A stretch of DNA of 64,000 bases from JAFGKK01 sp964521085 (GCA_964521085.1 CAZFPL010000001.1:62001-126000); one strand, 5' to 3'; counted from the first letter of the stretch, positions 18,663-28,118 are shown. Numbers and translations are program-made. Notes: generated from the letters alone by a model not told the origin.

Positions 18663-19245
18663 CTACGTCCATTGGGTTTCTGAACAAGTGATTTGGCAGG
18701 CTTCACATACAAAAAAGTAAAGCGTGGCATAGTATTCGATACTACTGTTGAATGGATCCGCCAGATCCTTGTTCCGATTGTGGATATCCAGCGAATCGGA
18801 TGAAAGTTGAAGGATGAACCGCATCGGCTTCCGGCATTTCGGGCAGGAAGGATGTTCTGGACTCTGCAGCCAGACCGGATCGCCTCCCGCCAGGGTCGGC
18901 GTGTAATCGAGATTCTCCGGCACATTTCCTTCCCCCCCACGCAATCGAGGCTTTGCTCTCGGGATTGCATTGGTCTTCGATAAATCCGCGCTTGTCAAAA
19001 TGGCGCGCCCGCAGGATTTCCACCGCCGGTTCGCCCTCGAATCGAACAAAAAACGGATCTTCATAGTAACAATCCAAGCATCGGATGATGCGATACCATC
19101 CGCTCTCGCCGCGGCCGACCGCCTTCTTCGGGACTACGAGCAGCTCCTGACAAGGTTTCTTGCACGAGACGCAGGTCAGGGATGAAGGGGTGAGTGACAC
19201 GATCGTATCGGTTTCTCCAGCCGGGCGAAGGTATCCGGTATACAT
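18663..19245 (-). pseudogene. CxxC-containing protein (possibly DUF1963-like), frameshifted at a C7 run
   Basis: The N-terminal part reads from ATG 19245 (MYTGYLRPAGETDTIV) and has CVSCKKPC and CLDCYYEDP. Around 18932-18938 a run of seven C on the plus strand marks a shift into another frame, which continues to 18663 with GGDPVWLQSPEHPSC, CPKCRKPM, FILQLSSDSLD and YFFVCEACQ. Joined across the run, the two parts make one coherent protein of about 190 residues with several CxxC pairs, likely zinc ribbons. The GGDPVWLQ...CPKC...MRFILQL pattern recalls the DUF1963/YwqG family; I hold this loosely. The frameshift could be real or an assembly error in the homopolymer. Confidence 0.65.
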
Positions 19246-19261
19246 TCATGTCTCCGAGTAA

Positions 19262-19290
19262 ACCGAGGCGGTCTACAAGACCGCCTTGGT
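19262..19290 (-). terminator. Hairpin downstream of the MBL-fold gene
   Basis: 13-bp arms (ACCGAGGCGGTCT and AGACCGCCTTGGT, one mismatch) with a 3-nt loop. Read on the minus strand it follows the stop of the MBL-fold gene by 8 nt and is followed by TTTA, so it probably terminates that transcript. The same core occurs at 16262-16276. Confidence 0.55.
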
Positions 19291-19297
19291 CTTTGGA

Positions 19298-19981
19298 CTA
19301 TGCCATCCTGCGGATTCTGACTTCGATTCCCGTTTCATTCTTCAATAGCGCCGCAACCCGTGCGATGTCGGTTTCTCCGTAATGATACGGGTAGAGAATC
19401 CGGGGCCGGAACGATCGGACGGCGTCCGCCGCCATTTCGGGCGACATCGTATAGGGCAGATTTACCGGCAGAAATGCGATATCGATATCCTTGAGATTTC
19501 TCATTTCGGGAATGTTTTCGGTGTCCCCGGCGATGTACACCCGTATATTCCCGAACGTCAGGATGTAGCCGTTGCCTTCCCCCCGGATATGGAAGGGCTT
19601 CCCGTTTCCCCTTTTGTGGACGATATTGTAGGCCGGCACCGCTTCGACTTTGATATCGTCGACCGTGCGCGTGTCGCCGTTTCCGATCAGGATCCAACCG
19701 GCGAGTTTGGAGATGCAAACCATGGGGAGCAGCAGCTGTGTCTTTTCCGTGCGAACTCCGGCGACCGCCTGCGGATCGCAATGATCTCCGTGTTCGTGGG
19801 TAATCAGGATGATGTCCGCCTTGGGAAGGGCGGAGTAATCCGCCACTTCGCTGAATGGATCCGCGTAGATTTCTTTTCCGGCGAAGGTGAACCGCAGGCT
19901 CCCATGTCCGAGGAAGGTGATCGTGAGATCGCCCGCGGAGGTGGGAATGGAATCTGATTCGAACGGTTCTTTGGGAGTCAT
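19298..19981 (-). CDS. MBL-fold metal-dependent hydrolase (UlaG-like)
   Basis: 227-residue protein of the metallo-beta-lactamase fold. The metal-binding motif THEHGDHCD is at residues 61-69, preceded by the family start LTITFLGHGSLRF. Later metal ligands are plausible at IAGDTEN (Asp) and YPYHYGETD (His). The short length and the LGHxS start resemble the UlaG/UPF0173-like branch, often annotated only as metal-dependent hydrolase. Substrate unknown. It ends a run of minus-strand genes and is followed by a terminator-like hairpin. Confidence 0.85.
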   Translation of the reverse strand: MTPKEPFESDSIPTSAGDLTITFLGHGSLRFTFAGKEIYADPFSEVADYSALPKADIILITHEHGDHCDPQAVAGVRTEKTQLLLPMVCISKLAGWILIGNGDTRTVDDIKVEAVPAYNIVHKRGNGKPFHIRGEGNGYILTFGNIRVYIAGDTENIPEMRNLKDIDIAFLPVNLPYTMSPEMAADAVRSFRPRILYPYHYGETDIARVAALLKNETGIEVRIRRMA

Positions 19982-20025
19982 CTTTTTTTCCTTGCTGATG
20001 CAGAAAATCCGGATGCCGGCCGCGG

Positions 20026-20898
20026 TTATTTTGCTTTCAAGAATCTTGTTATGGATTCCCCGACGCGTCCGGGTTGGTCGAAGTGGAGGAGGTGGCCGGC
20101 ATCCGGCACCGGTTCTGCTTCAATGCCCGGGATAAGGGCTTTGGCCTGCTGCAACGCGGCACGGGCATCGTACAGGATTTCCTTCTCGCCCACCAGGAGG
20201 AGAGTCGGAATGTGAAGCTGTTTCCATTCGGCCGTCTCGATCACAGGCCGCATCACGCTCTTGGAGCGCAAAGCCGTCACGCCGGTTACGAACGCTTCGT
20301 GGACGGGATCGCCGCGGGTATATCCTTTGACGGACGCCCCGGCCAGGAACCACTCCGCCGCCCCGCGCGAGGAGGAAAGCAGCATCGGCATTCCGCGGAT
20401 CATCCAGTGAATGGTGAAGGGGGCGAGCGGCAGGCCTGGGCACAGCAGCACGAGACGGTTGACCCGTTGGGGGAAGCGCAGGGCAAAATTGACAGCCAGG
20501 AATCCCCCGTACGACATCCCCAGGAGCTGTGTTTTTTCGATTTTTAAACCCGTGAGAAGGTCGTCGAGCCAGTCGGCATAATCGACGCGGCTGGCGGGCA
20601 TCCGGTCTGGAATGCTTTTCCCCACATCGCCCATCACGTCCACTGCGTACACCCGGTTGGTCCGGCTCAGGCCGGCGATATTGTGGAACCAGTCGGTCGA
20701 GCTGGTGAAATTTCCGGGCAGGAGAATCAAGGGAGGGGCGGCGACCGCACCGCTGGCGTTGACATGTGTTTTTCCGAAGCGGGTCGGTATAAGTATGCCG
20801 GTGGACGGCACAGGCCACCGGCTGAAGACCGCATCGTAGGCTGCCATGTAATCGGCCTCGCGGATGGGATTTTTATAAATGGATAGTGCATTCGACAT
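20026..20898 (-). CDS. Alpha/beta-fold hydrolase
   Basis: 290-residue protein with alpha/beta hydrolase motifs: oxyanion region LLPGNFTSS, strand YAVDVMGDVGKS, nucleophile elbow GMSYGG (Ser129), acid strand LLLVGEKEILYD, and catalytic His in DAGHLLHFDQP. ATG 20898 is chosen because AGGAG precedes it at 8 nt; a frame open to 20976 adds an unrelated Arg-rich extension. No signal peptide, so cytoplasmic. Substrate unknown; the general form suits esterase or lactonase activity on small molecules. Confidence 0.87.
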   Translation of the reverse strand: MSNALSIYKNPIREADYMAAYDAVFSRWPVPSTGILIPTRFGKTHVNASGAVAAPPLILLPGNFTSSTDWFHNIAGLSRTNRVYAVDVMGDVGKSIPDRMPASRVDYADWLDDLLTGLKIEKTQLLGMSYGGFLAVNFALRFPQRVNRLVLLCPGLPLAPFTIHWMIRGMPMLLSSSRGAAEWFLAGASVKGYTRGDPVHEAFVTGVTALRSKSVMRPVIETAEWKQLHIPTLLLVGEKEILYDARAALQQAKALIPGIEAEPVPDAGHLLHFDQPGRVGESITRFLKAK

Positions 20899-21010
20899 GA
20901 CGGAACTCCTGTTTTGACGTTTATTTTCCGAGGGGATGTACTCTGAGCGCCTTGTGGATATTGCGCATATCCTCAACCGTTCGCCGGGGCGGATGCCCCC
21001 GAGTGGAATT

Positions 21011-21745
21011 TTATTTCGATCCCGCGGGCGTCAATTGCGCCAGATAATTCCCGTCTTCTTTTTGAGAAACCACCCGGCAAGAGAACCCCGCTTTCCCGGC
21101 GTGCTCGGTAAGGGTTTCCGCATCCACGTGCAGCCAGCCGAAGAGCGGCCCGCGCAGCCCCTTGTATTCGAATTGCATCCGGATTTCTCCGAAGTAGCGG
21201 CTTGCCCGGCGGTTGGCCTCGTGATACGACAGATGCATGGGGTCATTGGTCCGCCGGACATCGAGCGAGTCAAACAGAAGCTGGCCGTTCGTTTTTATCA
21301 AAGTGCGGGCATGGCGGAGGAACCGATCCAATCCGGAAACTGTTTCCACCATCCCGATCCCGTGCAGCATCATCAACAGGGTGTCGCAGGGGCTGCCGTT
21401 GAAGTCGTACACATTCACAAGCCGTGTGCTCACGACACCCCGCTGCTTCATGATCTCAACCGCCTGGGGCGAAATATCGATTGCCAGGACGCTTAATCCC
21501 CGTTCCTGCAGGGCCAGGCTGTGGCATCCGGTGCCCGCGCCGATGTCGAGCACGTCCCCTGCGCAAAGCTCCATCGCTTTCTGTTCGATTTCGGAGAATG
21601 CGGAGAATTTCCGGAAGAACACCGCGGCCGGCAGCGTACTCGTAAATCCATCATCGCGGTGGACGATGATCGTCGCCTCCTTTTCGCCGTGCTGAAAATC
21701 GATCAACGCCTGTCCAAATGGATCCATCGATTTCGTATCCATCAT
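21011..21745 (-). CDS. Class I SAM-dependent methyltransferase
   Basis: 244-residue cytoplasmic protein with the Rossmann-type SAM-binding motif I VLDIGAGTGCHS, followed by motif II LAIDISPQAVE. A hydrophobic TLLMMLHGIGM takes the place of motif IV, and LLFDSLDVR lies near the C-terminal half. Start codons ATG ATG follow GGAGGAAG. It sits 48 nt downstream of a CPBP protease on the same strand. Substrate cannot be inferred. Confidence 0.85.
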   Translation of the reverse strand: MMDTKSMDPFGQALIDFQHGEKEATIIVHRDDGFTSTLPAAVFFRKFSAFSEIEQKAMELCAGDVLDIGAGTGCHSLALQERGLSVLAIDISPQAVEIMKQRGVVSTRLVNVYDFNGSPCDTLLMMLHGIGMVETVSGLDRFLRHARTLIKTNGQLLFDSLDVRRTNDPMHLSYHEANRRASRYFGEIRMQFEYKGLRGPLFGWLHVDAETLTEHAGKAGFSCRVVSQKEDGNYLAQLTPAGSK

Positions 21746-21793
21746 TCTTCCTCCGGCAGAATTTCGAATGATAAGGACCGCACGTCTGCAAGG

Positions 21794-22561
21794 TTAATCC
21801 AAATCCAACGCGGTCGCCCGGCGCGGCATTCTCCAAAGGATCAGGGCCAGGTTGATGAGTAGGACGACGGTGAAAACCGCTTCTCCGCCCTGGATGGGAA
21901 AATTCAACAACTCTTTATCCTGCATAAGATTGAAGACGAAGTGAAATCCGATCACCCATCCCAGATTTCCGCGCCGGATCACCACCTCGCCGAACAGGAG
22001 GCCGATCAGAAAGGCGTAGAGGAAAGCGAACAAGTAGTAATCCGGATTCAGAAAATGGAGAGCGGAAAACACCACCGCCGAAACGACCATCGCGGTCCGC
22101 ACGCCAAGCGGATTCTTGAGGATCAAGAGAATGTATCCGCGGAACAGAGTCTCCTCAGTGAGGGCCACCAGCAGCCAGTATACGAGCATGCCCAGGAGGG
22201 AAAGAAAGGATAACCCCCGGCCGATCTCCCCGGGATCGATCTCACCGGTGAGGAACACCATTCCCGCCGCGACCAACCCGATCGACAGGCCCCCCCATAC
22301 CAATCCCAAGAGGAGGTCTTTCCAAAAGGCGTCATCCCTGAGGTTGAGTCCGATAAAGGCCGGGGATTTTCGAGAGATCAGCAGTTCCGAGCCGACCGCC
22401 GCGAGTATCGCCAGGTTAAATGCATATTCCCCGCCTGCCTCGATATTCAGCGCGGTAGCAAGCAGGGCGAAAAGGATCGCGTAGATGAATGTAAGAACAA
22501 TGACCCGCACGATTTTCCACCCCGACCGCAATTCTTTCTGATTGGTAAACAACACATTCAT
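21794..22561 (-). CDS. CPBP-family intramembrane metalloprotease
   Basis: 255-residue polytopic membrane protein. The CPBP (Abi/CAAX protease) motifs are clear: EETLFRGY (residues 136-143), FSALHF with His169, and FHFVFN with His207 and Asn211. At least seven hydrophobic segments are visible. ATG 22561 is chosen because GGAGAT lies 8 nt upstream; a longer frame to 22666 has a hydrophilic extension without a ribosome-binding site. The family includes CAAX prenyl proteases and bacteriocin-immunity proteins; the substrate here is unknown. Confidence 0.88.
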   Translation of the reverse strand: MNVLFTNQKELRSGWKIVRVIVLTFIYAILFALLATALNIEAGGEYAFNLAILAAVGSELLISRKSPAFIGLNLRDDAFWKDLLLGLVWGGLSIGLVAAGMVFLTGEIDPGEIGRGLSFLSLLGMLVYWLLVALTEETLFRGYILLILKNPLGVRTAMVVSAVVFSALHFLNPDYYLFAFLYAFLIGLLFGEVVIRRGNLGWVIGFHFVFNLMQDKELLNFPIQGGEAVFTVVLLINLALILWRMPRRATALDLD

Positions 22562-22705
22562 CGTTAATATCTCCACAAAGGGGTTTTTTCCTCCACGTCG
22601 GAAAACCGTAGTCTGTCCTTCGTCAGAGGGATGTCCGGAAATTATATCCGATGAGAACGATTTCATCGTGGGAGGGGCTTGTTTTCATCCGATGGTTGCT
22701 TTTTG

Positions 22706-23746
22706 TTAAGACATCGAAATGACTTCGTACGTCTCCCATATGAATAGCTGAAAAGCCATTCCATTCTCCCGCAGGGAACCGTCTTCATTCATCAGCGCTT
22801 TCGCTTTGGGCCCGTCGATGCTGTACCAAACCGCGTTCGACAGACCCAACTCCAGCACTTTTCCCATCAGTGCGGTCACGACAGCGGGATCGATTTCGTG
22901 CTGCCCGATTTCGTTGGTGATGACGGGCAGCCGGATCTGATCCTGCAGGAAGTCCACCGTTTCTTCCAAGGCTTTGGGGTCTTCGATATACCAATGGAAA
23001 TTAATATAGTCCGCGCCGGAAGCGGGGATGACTGCCAGAAGAGCTTTTCCCCTTTCGATTTGTTCGCGGGCCGCCTGAGAATCCAGCCGGTTTTGTTCGT
23101 CGGGAGAAAAAACCCGCTGCGAAAACTCCTCCGCGCTGGAGTCCGCTCCGATTTCGAGGTAATGGTCATAGCCCAGCGATGCCGCCAGCAGGCTGACCAT
23201 GCCCCCGTCGGTGCACGGAATGCCGCGGGAATGCGCTGCGTCGCAGGCTGTTTTCAATTCCTCTCCATATTCCGCGGGGCTGCCCTGGTAGAACAAGTCG
23301 GAGTTCTCTTCATTTTCCACGACCAGCAGGGAGGGGCGGCACCGGTCCAGAATGGATCCGACCGTCTCGGCAAAACGGGATAAATCCTGCGGAGGCGTGG
23401 ATGCCTGCCCGCCGCTGCCTTTGTTCCGCACGGTCAGGATGACCTTTAAGCCGGCCCGTTGGGCGGCGTCGCATTCTTCGCTGGCACCCGCCCAACTCTC
23501 GACGAAAATGGCATTTGGGCGGAAGGAGGCCGCTCCCAGCTGCCGGACGAGTTCCAGGCGTTTCTCGATCGTCATCTTCGGCGCTCCGATCATCAGCCCG
23601 AAGGGATTATCCCGGATTTCCGAAGGCGATGCGGGACTGGATGCAGGAGCGGACGGCGTCGCGGGTGGAGAATTCCGGAGGAAATCCAACGGTTTGCATC
23701 CTATGAGTAAAAGGAGGAAGAGGATGGCAATTCTGTGAAAGCGCAC
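22706..23746 (-). CDS. Lipoprotein with glycoside-hydrolase-like (TIM-barrel) domain
   Basis: Predicted lipoprotein: GTG 23746 begins VRFHRIAILFLLLLIGC, a compact signal with lipobox LLIGC. An upstream in-frame ATG at 23896 would bury this signal behind 50 residues and overlap the previous gene, so GTG is preferred. The mature part reads like a (beta/alpha)8 glycosidase-type barrel: LGAASFRPNA, LKVILTVRNKG, LLVVENEENSD, YINFHWYIED, LPVITNEIGQHE and NAVWYSIDG. The Glu residues in VENEEN and TNEIGQ are at positions where clan GH-A enzymes carry catalytic acids. No exact family assigned; substrate unknown. Confidence 0.7.
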   Translation of the reverse strand: MRFHRIAILFLLLLIGCKPLDFLRNSPPATPSAPASSPASPSEIRDNPFGLMIGAPKMTIEKRLELVRQLGAASFRPNAIFVESWAGASEECDAAQRAGLKVILTVRNKGSGGQASTPPQDLSRFAETVGSILDRCRPSLLVVENEENSDLFYQGSPAEYGEELKTACDAAHSRGIPCTDGGMVSLLAASLGYDHYLEIGADSSAEEFSQRVFSPDEQNRLDSQAAREQIERGKALLAVIPASGADYINFHWYIEDPKALEETVDFLQDQIRLPVITNEIGQHEIDPAVVTALMGKVLELGLSNAVWYSIDGPKAKALMNEDGSLRENGMAFQLFIWETYEVISMS

Positions 23747-23834
23747 GTTTTCTAATCCCTGCCGTCGCCCGCGGATGGACGCCGGGCTTTCCAGTGAATC
23801 CCCGGAAAGAATCCCGGTAAAAATCACCTGCCCA

Positions 23835-24578
23835 TTATTGTGCGGCCGGCGAATATCCTGCAGCGTCGGGGGTGGCTCCGATGTTTCGATCGTCATCGGT
23901 CATGCCGGAAATTCCCAAAAACCAATACCCATCGTGCAGAACATGCTCGCGAAAGTGCATTTCAATCGGGGAAGGGAAGATCGGACCGTCGGTCACTAAG
24001 GTGTGATATTCGCCGGACTCGCCGGAAGGATCGACCCCGAGTTTCTCCAACTCCGAGACGGCGTTCTCATCGATCATTCTCCCCAGCCATTCCGATCCCA
24101 AGGTATCGGCCTTGGTTACGACGATGGTCGCCTTGAAACCAAGCCGGATGAATTCCTCTAGCAATTTCCGGCGCGGGTGTTTCCACAGCGGATGGCGGGC
24201 GCGCATGCCGCGTGCGCCGCATACGCGCCGGCACCAATCGCGGTGATCTTCTATGTCGATGTCTCCAAACACGCCGGTTTCGATACCGTCTGTTTGGAAT
24301 TCGCCAAGCATCTCCGAAAACACCGTTTCATAGGCCTCCCACGACGCAGATCGAAAATCGATCGGAATCCCGATTTGCCGAGCCTGTTCCTCAAGCAGGT
24401 ATCGGGGCAGCCCGTGAGAGCGCGACGCGCGGCCATCCTCTCTCATCATGGTAAACAACCGCTTGGGAGAGCCGCCCTCCCGGATCGCCCGGTGCAGGGC
24501 CAGGCACGAATCCTTCCCTCCGCTCCACGAGCAGAAGAAAGGATGCCCTGCGACGGATTCGTTATTCGGTTCGGACAT
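23835..24578 (-). CDS. Dph6-like PP-loop ATPase (adenine nucleotide alpha-hydrolase)
   Basis: 247-residue cytoplasmic protein with the PP-loop SGGKDS (residues 19-24) near the N-terminus and the family C-terminal signature SGEYHTLV. This pattern matches the Dph6/diphthine-ammonia ligase-like group. In eukaryotes Dph6 amidates diphthine on EF2; bacteria lack diphthamide, so the bacterial members have an unknown amidation or ligase reaction. ATG 24578 follows AGGTG. It lies about 90 nt downstream of an ABC exporter operon on the same strand and could share its transcript. Confidence 0.85.
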   Translation of the reverse strand: MSEPNNESVAGHPFFCSWSGGKDSCLALHRAIREGGSPKRLFTMMREDGRASRSHGLPRYLLEEQARQIGIPIDFRSASWEAYETVFSEMLGEFQTDGIETGVFGDIDIEDHRDWCRRVCGARGMRARHPLWKHPRRKLLEEFIRLGFKATIVVTKADTLGSEWLGRMIDENAVSELEKLGVDPSGESGEYHTLVTDGPIFPSPIEMHFREHVLHDGYWFLGISGMTDDDRNIGATPDAAGYSPAAQ

Positions 24579-24670
24579 TTTCACCTGGATGGTCGGATGT
24601 GCACCCTCGCGCCTTCGGCCTATTTATCCGGCCGTGGCGTGCACAGGGCGGCTCACCGCATTCCATCGAT

Positions 24671-25873
24671 CTATCTCGCCTCCTCGAACCGGAAGCGCAA
24701 GACGGCCAGAACGTAGGCTCCCAGCGCGTAGAGTCCCAGGATTCCTGCGGGAACAAGAATGGTTTTCCAATCCGCGCCGCGCAGGATGATATCCTGAAAT
24801 CCTTGGATTGCCCATGCGCTGGGCGTCGCATGGCCGATTGCGGCGTAGGTCTTGCCGGCCAGGTCGAGGGAGATAAACGCCCCGCCCAGAAATATGAACA
24901 CCAGCGTGCCGGCCATCACGAGAAGGACCACCTGGTTTTCATCCCTGGCCAGGGCGCCGATGAGTAAACCGAAACCGGCCGACCACAGGGCGAGTGCGCC
25001 CGCCATGAGCAGCACCGCCGCCGGATCATGCCAGTAGTCCAGGCCGGCGGCGAGTTGGCCGAAGATGGTTAAAAGAATCAGCTGTAGGAAGCACATCACA
25101 AACATCGCCAGGGTGTGTCCGGCGATAATCTCGGCTCGGCGGATGTCTGTCGTCAGCATGCGGGCCAGCGTCCGCGAGCGGCGCTCGGCCAGCAGGAGGT
25201 AGCCGGGCGTGATCATCCCGATGGTGACGAAGATGACCATCATGCCTGGTGAGGCCTGCGCGAAACCGTCCGGCTCGCCGGCGGCGAGCCCGGAGGACTC
25301 CAAGGAAACCTTGACGCGCGGATCCCCCCACGCGCGGACCGCATCCGCAAGCGACTGGAGCAGGTATTCCTGCCGCGCCGCATCACTTTCGAAACGGCCG
25401 TGCACTTCGGCGCTCAACCGCGCAGCCTGCACCGCCCCGAGCAGCCGCGTCGCCGCAAGCTGGATCGCCCGGTCCGCCGCCTGCCCGGCGGGCGTACCGC
25501 GGTCGATGATCAGGGTCATTTGGGGCGATCCTCCCCCCAAAGTCGATTCGCTGAATCCGTCCGGGATGACGATCGCTGCGGCCGCTTTTTGCGAACGGAC
25601 CAGTTTGTCAAGCGCCGCCGTGTCCTTTTGCCCCGGGTCTGTCGGATGAATTGTCTCCGAATAATCGAGGAGCGTTTTGAAATACGCGCCGAGGACGCCG
25701 TCATCCTCCACGACTACGGCGACCGGCAGGCGCGGATCGTCCCCGCCGTTCTGATCGAAGATGACGCCCATCAATCCGGTGAAGAGCACGGGCATGATGA
25801 GAAGGAACAATGCGGATTTCTTCTGCCGCAATATTTGAGAAAGATCCTTCATCGCTATGTGAAAGATACGCAT
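24671..25873 (-). CDS. ABC-2 type exporter permease
   Basis: 400-residue ABC-2 permease: one N-terminal membrane segment (about residues 20-40), a large outside domain of about 160 residues (VAVVVEDDGVLGAYF, AAAIVIPDGFSES, LIIDRGTPAGQ), then five or six membrane segments in the C-terminal half. The outer domain and topology match the YhgE/NatB/DrrB-like ABC-2 group. It is the third gene of an ATPase-permease-permease operon; with its partner it likely forms a heterodimeric exporter. Substrate unknown. Confidence 0.9.
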   Translation of the reverse strand: MRIFHIAMKDLSQILRQKKSALFLLIMPVLFTGLMGVIFDQNGGDDPRLPVAVVVEDDGVLGAYFKTLLDYSETIHPTDPGQKDTAALDKLVRSQKAAAAIVIPDGFSESTLGGGSPQMTLIIDRGTPAGQAADRAIQLAATRLLGAVQAARLSAEVHGRFESDAARQEYLLQSLADAVRAWGDPRVKVSLESSGLAAGEPDGFAQASPGMMVIFVTIGMITPGYLLLAERRSRTLARMLTTDIRRAEIIAGHTLAMFVMCFLQLILLTIFGQLAAGLDYWHDPAAVLLMAGALALWSAGFGLLIGALARDENQVVLLVMAGTLVFIFLGGAFISLDLAGKTYAAIGHATPSAWAIQGFQDIILRGADWKTILVPAGILGLYALGAYVLAVLRFRFEEAR

Positions 25874-25898
25874 GGTGTTTGCCTTTCAAAAAAAGGAT

Positions 25899-27164
25899 TT
25901 AGGCGAATTTTGTGTTCATTTTTCTGAGGCCGATCAGCAGGAAGATCAAACCCATTCCTGTTGCCACGGCGGCTGGAACGACCGCTTCCCCCAAGCTGCC
26001 GGCGTGCATGGCTGCCGTAAATCCGCGCACGATCCAACCCTGGGGCGTGAACAGGTTGATCGTTTTAAAAAGCGCGGGCACATTGGCAAACGAGGTGGTC
26101 ATCGTCCCGCCGGCCATTCCGGTGAGGATCACCGCGCCGCCCATGACCAGGAATGCCTGGCGGGTGGAATGCATGAAGGCAATCAACATCACCCCGAAAC
26201 CGCCGGCGGAGACAACCAACCCCAGCCCGTTGAGGATGACCGGCATGGGGTCGCCCCAATCAATCCCGAACAGAAGCTTCCCGATCCCGATCAACAGGAC
26301 GGTCTGAAGGCTCAAGAGGAGCGCGACGGCGGCGAATTTACCGGTTAGGATAGCGGATTTTGTTGCGGGAGTCCGGAATAAGCGTGCCAGGGTGCCCTGC
26401 TCCTGTTCGCGAAGTATCGACTGAGCCGAAATGGCTCCGACAAAGAAGGCGAAGAAGACCAGCATGCCGAGCATGACAGGACCGATCTGTGCCTTCATGA
26501 CGGATTCGGACTTTTCCGCTTTTGCCGAGGTCTCGTAGTGAAGGGCTGGATGGACATCCCGCTGGAGGCTCTCCCCGATCGATTGCGCCCACTCCCCATA
26601 CCGTTGCATGACGATCTGGCGCGCAGCGGGGTCGAACGGTGCGCCCAGTTCCGCGGCACCCGCCCCGGCCGTGTCGGCGGCGATGAGTGCGCCGGCGAAT
26701 CCGTCGAGGAAATTGGTCACGATGTCGCGGACGACGGCGGGGCCGAGCGTGAGTGCCGGATCATGATAGATTTCAATATCGGCCCGCTCCTCCTCGTGGA
26801 AAAGGGCCGCGGTGAAACCGGGCGGGATGATCACGGCGACGTCTGTTTGGCGATTGTCCACGGCGGCGCGCGCGGCGGCTTCGGATTTTTCCTCGGTGAC
26901 TTCGACCAGATCCCCCAATCCCTCAGCATGAAACATGTCTACGAGCAAATCCCCGGCCAGGAAATCGGGATATTCCTTCACGGGGCGGTCGAGGTTTACG
27001 ATCCGCACACGCGTTGCCTGCACGTCGAATCCCTGCGAAAGGTTGCTGAACGCCAGGTAGGGCAGGCCGGCTTCCAAAAGCGGCAGGATCAGCATAAAGG
27101 CCAGCACGATGGGACTGCGCAGCGAACGTGCCAGGTCTTTGAGGGTGATGGATGCGATGCTCAT
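25899..27164 (-). CDS. ABC-2 type exporter permease
   Basis: 421-residue permease with the same plan as its neighbour: N-terminal membrane anchor (about residues 15-35), a long outer domain (ATRVRIVNLDRP, VAVIIPPGFTAALF, IEIYHDPALT) and a C-terminal set of membrane helices (MLGMLVFFAFFVGAI, LQTVLLIGIGKLLFG, LVVSAGGFGVMLIAF). The conserved REQEQGTLARL turn, typical of ABC-2 permeases after the outer domain, is present. Only 9 nt separate it from the ATPase gene. The two permeases are too divergent to be a recent duplication. Confidence 0.9.
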   Translation of the reverse strand: MSIASITLKDLARSLRSPIVLAFMLILPLLEAGLPYLAFSNLSQGFDVQATRVRIVNLDRPVKEYPDFLAGDLLVDMFHAEGLGDLVEVTEEKSEAAARAAVDNRQTDVAVIIPPGFTAALFHEEERADIEIYHDPALTLGPAVVRDIVTNFLDGFAGALIAADTAGAGAAELGAPFDPAARQIVMQRYGEWAQSIGESLQRDVHPALHYETSAKAEKSESVMKAQIGPVMLGMLVFFAFFVGAISAQSILREQEQGTLARLFRTPATKSAILTGKFAAVALLLSLQTVLLIGIGKLLFGIDWGDPMPVILNGLGLVVSAGGFGVMLIAFMHSTRQAFLVMGGAVILTGMAGGTMTTSFANVPALFKTINLFTPQGWIVRGFTAAMHAGSLGEAVVPAAVATGMGLIFLLIGLRKMNTKFA

Positions 27165-27173
27165 GATTTTCTC

Positions 27174-28118
27174 CTAATCCCGCAGCGCTTTGCCGGTCAA
27201 ATGAAGGAAGACCGCTTCCAGATCCGGTTCCTGGACGTCCATGCCGGTGATGTGCGTCTCCTCCCGGGCGGCGGATTCGAACAGGGTGGGCAGGACGCGC
27301 GTGCTGTCCTTCACCAGCAGACGGACGCTTCCATTCTCTTCACTCACCGAATGCACTCCGGCCAGCATGCGCCACATCCCGAGCAGGCCGGCCGGTTTGC
27401 GGCTGAGGGTCAGCGAGATGCGATGCAGCCCGCCGACAATCCGGATCAGTTCGCCGTGCGTGCCTTGGGCGATGAGTTTGCCGTGATCCATGATCGCGAT
27501 GCGGTGCGATAGTTCCTGCGCTTCTTCCATGTAGTGGGTGGTGTAGAGCACGGTGACGCCGCGGGCGTTGAGTTCTTTGATCCCGTCGAGGATGCGCCGC
27601 CGGCTTTGCGGATCGATGCCGACGGTCGGCTCGTCGAGGATGACGATTTTCGGCTCGTGGAGCAGGGCGATGCCGATGTTGAGCCGCCGCTGCATGCCCC
27701 CGGAATATTTCCCGGCGCGTTCGTTCCGACGGTCGGTCAAGCCCGTCAGGTCGAGGACTTCATCGACGCGGCGTTTAAGCCGGCTTCCGCGCAGGCCGTA
27801 CATGCGGCCCCAGAAGACCAGGTTTTGCTGCGCGCTCAGGTCGTCGTAGATTGCGATCTCCTGCGGGACGACGCCGAGATTCCGCTTGACGGATTGCGGC
27901 GCGCGGAGGATCGAGTGGCCCATCAGCAGGGCGTCGCCCGCGCTCGGCGGAAGAAGGCAGGAAAGCATGGAGATGGTTGTGCTTTTCCCGGCGCCGTTGG
28001 GGCCGAGCAGGCTGAAGATTTCGCCTTCCCGGACGGTGAAATCGAGGTTTTGCACGGCGGTGAAACCGCCATAGGTTTTTCGCAATCCTTGCACTTGGAT
28101 GGCATACGAGTCGGTCAT
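27174..28118 (-). CDS. ABC exporter ATPase (DrrA/NatA-like)
   Basis: 314-residue ATPase driving the two ABC-2 permeases downstream. Walker A GPNGAGKST (residues 39-47), signature YSGGMQRRL, Walker B IVILDEPTVGID and the H-loop TTHYM are intact. A C-terminal extension of about 90 residues beyond the NBD is typical of the DrrA/CcmA-like drug or antibiotic exporter branch. ATG 28118 is chosen for its AAGGA ribosome-binding site. A perfect 16-bp palindrome about 55 nt upstream may be its operator. Substrate unknown. Confidence 0.93.
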   Translation of the reverse strand: MTDSYAIQVQGLRKTYGGFTAVQNLDFTVREGEIFSLLGPNGAGKSTTISMLSCLLPPSAGDALLMGHSILRAPQSVKRNLGVVPQEIAIYDDLSAQQNLVFWGRMYGLRGSRLKRRVDEVLDLTGLTDRRNERAGKYSGGMQRRLNIGIALLHEPKIVILDEPTVGIDPQSRRRILDGIKELNARGVTVLYTTHYMEEAQELSHRIAIMDHGKLIAQGTHGELIRIVGGLHRISLTLSRKPAGLLGMWRMLAGVHSVSEENGSVRLLVKDSTRVLPTLFESAAREETHITGMDVQEPDLEAVFLHLTGKALRD

